Shown piece by piece: positions 54,273-56,976 of a stretch of 56,976 bases of DNA. This DNA is from an uncultured Eubacteriales bacterium. Its GTDB lineage: Bacteria; Bacillota; Clostridia; Christensenellales; Aristaeellaceae. Below the pieces are notes generated by a model. That model searched no databases and was not told the DNA's origin. It saw only the letters and a list, made by a program, of their open reading frames with translations. The position numbers and the translations under genes were made by a program. The DNA is taken from contig URUF01000010.1 in NCBI GenBank assembly GCA_900550955.1, positions 1 to 56,976 of the forward strand. The letters run 5' to 3'. The first letter of the stretch is position 1, and each line of letters begins with the position of its first letter.

Positions 54273-56776
54273 TATTTCATCCTCCCATCCATGGTCAACA
54301 CAGGCGTGTCCACATCCGCATAATCCTCGGTCGCGCCGTAGCGTTCAAAGCGCGCGTACAAATAGCCGCCGTTTAGGTAATCCTCCAGCTTCAGCGCTTC
54401 CGTTTGGGTAGTCGCCTGGCCGTTGCGGTCGCGGGTATACAGCTTGAACGCGTCCCATTCGCCGGTATGCGCATTGTACAGGCTCACCTTGTAATCATAA
54501 TAGCTGTACCTGGGGGAAATATCCATGGCGCTTAGCGCTATGCCTTCGGGAAGCGCGCTCACATCAAAGGCGAAGGCCGGGCTTTGGCTCAAAGGGAAGC
54601 TTTGGTAGCGGTTGCTGGCAAGCGCCTCGCCCACGGAGGGCCTTGCGCCGCTGTCCAAAACGGCGGTGGAAACCGGGAACGCGCCGCGCAAAAACCGCAG
54701 GCTTCCATCGCTGGCAACGGGGTTGTAGCGCAGCTCCGCGCGCACCCCGCCATACTGGGCAGAGCGCTTTACCGGCTGCCCGTCAAGCATAAGCTCCAGA
54801 GCGTCCAGCCCGTCGCTGAAGGCCATGTAGAAAAACCGGCTTTCCAGGTTGAAATCCACGTTATTGAGCGCAGCGTACATCAGCCCCCGCCGGATGTTGC
54901 GCTCTGTGCGGATTTGCGCGTCCTTTTCCTTCTCGTCCGTTCCAAGGAAAACCTGGATAAAATCATACTGTGAATAATTCTGCCTGTCCTGCGCAGCCAG
55001 CAAAGCGCCGTCCTTTACCACGTCCTCGCGGGCGCGCTGGCCGGCCGGTTTCGCCTGCGGCAGGGTCGTTAGCTTCACCGTGCGGCTTTGGCCGGGCAGC
55101 AGGGCGGGTACGCTGGCAAACCCGTATTCCGAAAGGAAAATGCCCTCGCTCAGCGCAAGCTGGCTGCCATTTGTAACGGTTGCCACCAGGCTTTCGCCAT
55201 CCCAGCCGCACTCGCCGGATACGCCGCTCACATCCTGCGTAGGCACATCCTGCATTACAAAGGCCTGCTTGGCCCATACCCCAGCCTTGGGAAAGGTGAC
55301 GCTTGGCTGAACGCCGTAGGTGCAGGTATAGCGCAGCTCCGCCGCAGCCTCCTGGGCATTGTCGTCCGACGGCATGTAATAGGAAATGGTATTCGCAAGG
55401 TCTACCGTTCCTTCCCTGGCCCCAACGGTGAGCGCCTCGTCCTGCGCCTTGGCGGCCACCACGGCGGTAAAGCTTTGCGTCACGCCGTCCTCATCCACGG
55501 CCGCAAGGGTGTAATGCACGCCTATGGGCTCGCGCAGGGGCAACGCGCCGCTCATCAGCCATATGGCAAGGGAGGCGGCCACGGCCAGCGCCGGTACGCT
55601 CAGCCACATCCATTCGCGTTTATCCAGCTTCTTGAGCAGCGCATAGCTGCCAAAGCCCACCAAAGCTACAAATACGGCGATCACCGCCACCGGCCACAGC
55701 ATCTCGCTGCCGTTGGGCACGCCCATTGCGTCCGTAATGCCGGTATCCACGTAGAAGCTGCTGTCCGAATAGCTTCCCTGCGCGCGGGCGTTGATGATGG
55801 CCTTGTAGCGGGATTGGGCGTAGGTAATCAGCATCCTTTGCCAAATCACGTTCTTCCCAAGCCAAACGTTCAGCGGCTTTTCCGAGAGCGCAAAGGAAGC
55901 CGTAATCACAAAGCCGTTCTTAACGCGGCTTACGTCCGCCAGGGGGGCCGCGCCAACGGCCTGCCCGCTTGCGCCCTTGAGCGCCACGGTGATCACTTCC
56001 TGGCCAAGCGGCTCACCCGTTACCCCAAACAGCGAGAGCAACTCGCCGGTAGGGTCGGGCGTATGGGCCAGCTCTCCCGCCGAAATACCTGTATACTGCG
56101 AAAAGAAGGGAAAGCCCGCAGCAGCCTTCGCGCCGCCGCCCACCAGCACGACGCCGCCGTCCCGAAGCCACTTGTCCAGCGCCTGCTTTTGAGCGTCCGA
56201 AAGCGCTGTCAAATCCACGCCGTCCACGGCCAGCATATCAAAAAAGCGCAGGCCTTCCGCGTCGGAGGGAAAGCTTTCCAGCGTCAGGGGAACCGTAGCC
56301 CAATATTCATTGCGCGCCAGGGCGTCCGATGTCTTGGTGATGTTCATATAGCCAAAGCCTTGCGCATCGCTGCCCATAACGCCCACAATCAGGCTGGCGG
56401 GATTGAGGAAGGCGGCGGGCTTTACCTCCTGCTGCGCAAGAATTTGCCCATCCTCCACCCATTTCACGTTATACGCCTTCTGCCGCTGGGTGAGCACCAC
56501 GGGAACCGTTACGTTTACCGTGCTCCCAGCCGCTACGGTCACGGGCAGCTCGTAGCGGTCAAATTGGGTTTCGCTGCGGTTTACGTCCACAACCACCTTG
56601 CCGTCCGCATCCCCGCCGTGATTGGTAAGGCGCACGGTCACAGGCAGCCTGCGCACATAGGTAGCGTTTCCGTCATACCCCATCTCCGCCTCCAGCTCCA
56701 TCCCGGACGCCGCCAGCCCCCAGGCGGGCAGCAGCATTAGGCATAGGGCCAGCGCGGCCCGTTGTAACCATTTCAT
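54272..56776 (-). CDS. Large exported membrane-anchored protein, first gene of the MoxR/VWA/ABC operon
   Basis: 834 residues. Signal peptide (1-23); beta-rich N-terminal domain (about 26-120); an amidotransferase-like stretch with 'FDMLAVDGVDLTAL' and 'WLRDGGVVLVGGGA' (about 178-216) with no clear catalytic Cys; two adjacent membrane helices (359-381 and 390-409); and a large C-terminal outer region (412-834) that is beta-rich. AAGGAGG supports the ATG at 56776. The same amidotransferase-like pattern recurs in the last gene of the operon, suggesting related folds at both ends. I do not recognise a named family; an envelope-facing assembly or sensor subunit is plausible. Confidence 0.75.
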   Translation of the reverse strand: MKWLQRAALALCLMLLPAWGLAASGMELEAEMGYDGNATYVRRLPVTVRLTNHGGDADGKVVVDVNRSETQFDRYELPVTVAAGSTVNVTVPVVLTQRQKAYNVKWVEDGQILAQQEVKPAAFLNPASLIVGVMGSDAQGFGYMNITKTSDALARNEYWATVPLTLESFPSDAEGLRFFDMLAVDGVDLTALSDAQKQALDKWLRDGGVVLVGGGAKAAAGFPFFSQYTGISAGELAHTPDPTGELLSLFGVTGEPLGQEVITVALKGASGQAVGAAPLADVSRVKNGFVITASFALSEKPLNVWLGKNVIWQRMLITYAQSRYKAIINARAQGSYSDSSFYVDTGITDAMGVPNGSEMLWPVAVIAVFVALVGFGSYALLKKLDKREWMWLSVPALAVAASLAIWLMSGALPLREPIGVHYTLAAVDEDGVTQSFTAVVAAKAQDEALTVGAREGTVDLANTISYYMPSDDNAQEAAAELRYTCTYGVQPSVTFPKAGVWAKQAFVMQDVPTQDVSGVSGECGWDGESLVATVTNGSQLALSEGIFLSEYGFASVPALLPGQSRTVKLTTLPQAKPAGQRAREDVVKDGALLAAQDRQNYSQYDFIQVFLGTDEKEKDAQIRTERNIRRGLMYAALNNVDFNLESRFFYMAFSDGLDALELMLDGQPVKRSAQYGGVRAELRYNPVASDGSLRFLRGAFPVSTAVLDSGARPSVGEALASNRYQSFPLSQSPAFAFDVSALPEGIALSAMDISPRYSYYDYKVSLYNAHTGEWDAFKLYTRDRNGQATTQTEALKLEDYLNGGYLYARFERYGATEDYADVDTPVLTMDGRMK

Positions 56777-56792
56777 TGGCGTTCCTCCTTGC

Positions 56793-56808
56793 CGCGCCAA
56801 AAGGCGCG
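56793..56808 (-). promoter_or_regulatory. Hairpin next to the ribosome site of the operon's first gene
   Basis: CGCGCC and GGCGCG form a 6-bp stem around an AAAA (TTTT on the leftward strand) loop, two or three bases ahead of the AAGGAGG site at 56790-56784. It could modulate translation of the operon. Confidence 0.35.
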
Positions 56809-56888
56809 CGTTTGGGATTCCTTTATGGGAACGGATGGAGGATGGTTTTTCTTCCCATAGAAACAGCTATTTCGAAAAATGCTTGTAA

Positions 56889-56923
56889 CAAAAAACGGGC
56901 GCATGCCGCTTGCGGCCGCGCCC
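56889..56923 (-). terminator. Terminator of a leftward gene beyond the right edge
   Basis: A stem of GGGCGC/GCGCCC outside and GCCG/CGGC inside with a small bulge (56897-56923), followed on the leftward strand by a run of six T residues (56895-56890). It implies that another leftward gene ends just outside the window and that the large operon starts afresh after it. 56777-56888 should therefore hold its promoter; I see no convincing -35/-10 pair there. Confidence 0.55.
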
Positions 56924-56976
56924 CAGGCCGTCGAAAAAGCTCGCCTGCGGCGATCTTTTCCGCCGAGAGTTGCGCC

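Noticed and set aside
44644..56776. The large operon as an antiviral defence system (MoxR-VWA type)
   Set aside because: No nuclease, kinase/phosphatase or toxin-like effector is present, and five of eight products are membrane or exported proteins, which points to the envelope.

Overview
The window reads as a chromosomal segment of an endospore-forming, GC-rich member of the class Clostridia (Firmicutes/Bacillota). Support: a SpoIID/SpoIIQ-type sporulation pair, a DacF-like D,D-carboxypeptidase, a tig-clpP-clpX run, a DegV protein, PadR regulation, strong AGGAGG-type Shine-Dalgarno sites before nearly every gene and many well-spaced sigma-A promoters. A lineage near Christensenellales/Oscillospirales is my guess from GC content and gene style. 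No rRNA, tRNA, CRISPR array, insertion sequence or prophage gene is visible. Coding density is high and no stretch over about 300 bases lacks a gene.

Layout. 1-2842: the tail of a rightward gene, then leftward genes for two secreted proteins and a thioredoxin-reductase-like flavoprotein that has lost its NADPH-binding motifs. 3123-6549: leftward tig, clpP, clpX (protein folding and proteolysis) with an intrinsic terminator-like hairpin between tig and clpP. 6679-9079: a flippase-like membrane protein and a MATE transporter. 9292-12203: rightward fur-like/znuA/znuC/znuB metal-uptake operon with a perfect Fur-type box at its promoter. 12327-13853: a secreted Ig-like protein. 14050-21413: an Fe-S aldo/keto reductase, then gltB-gltD (NADPH glutamate synthase). 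21472-23493: a divergent MATE/PadR pair with twin palindromic operators. 23596-31410: a 2604-residue cyclic beta-1,2-glucan synthase. 31496-35256: leftward spoIID, spoIIQ-like, glmS. 35379-38077: a D,D-carboxypeptidase and a convergent third MATE protein. 38321-43408: a CapA-like protein, a two-component system, a DUF4342 protein and DegV. 43533-44469: VOC and GNAT small enzymes.

44644-56776 is a tightly packed eight-gene leftward operon: an 834-residue exported and membrane-anchored protein, an ABC-2 ATPase and permease, a coiled-coil membrane protein, a MoxR AAA+ ATPase, a DUF58 protein and two VWA membrane proteins. Most adjacent genes overlap or nearly touch. This is the best candidate in the window for a poorly described system, probably a chaperone/exporter machine acting on the cell envelope.

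Five of the convergent gene junctions share one compact bidirectional terminator each. All function calls are from sequence motifs read by eye; no database search was possible.
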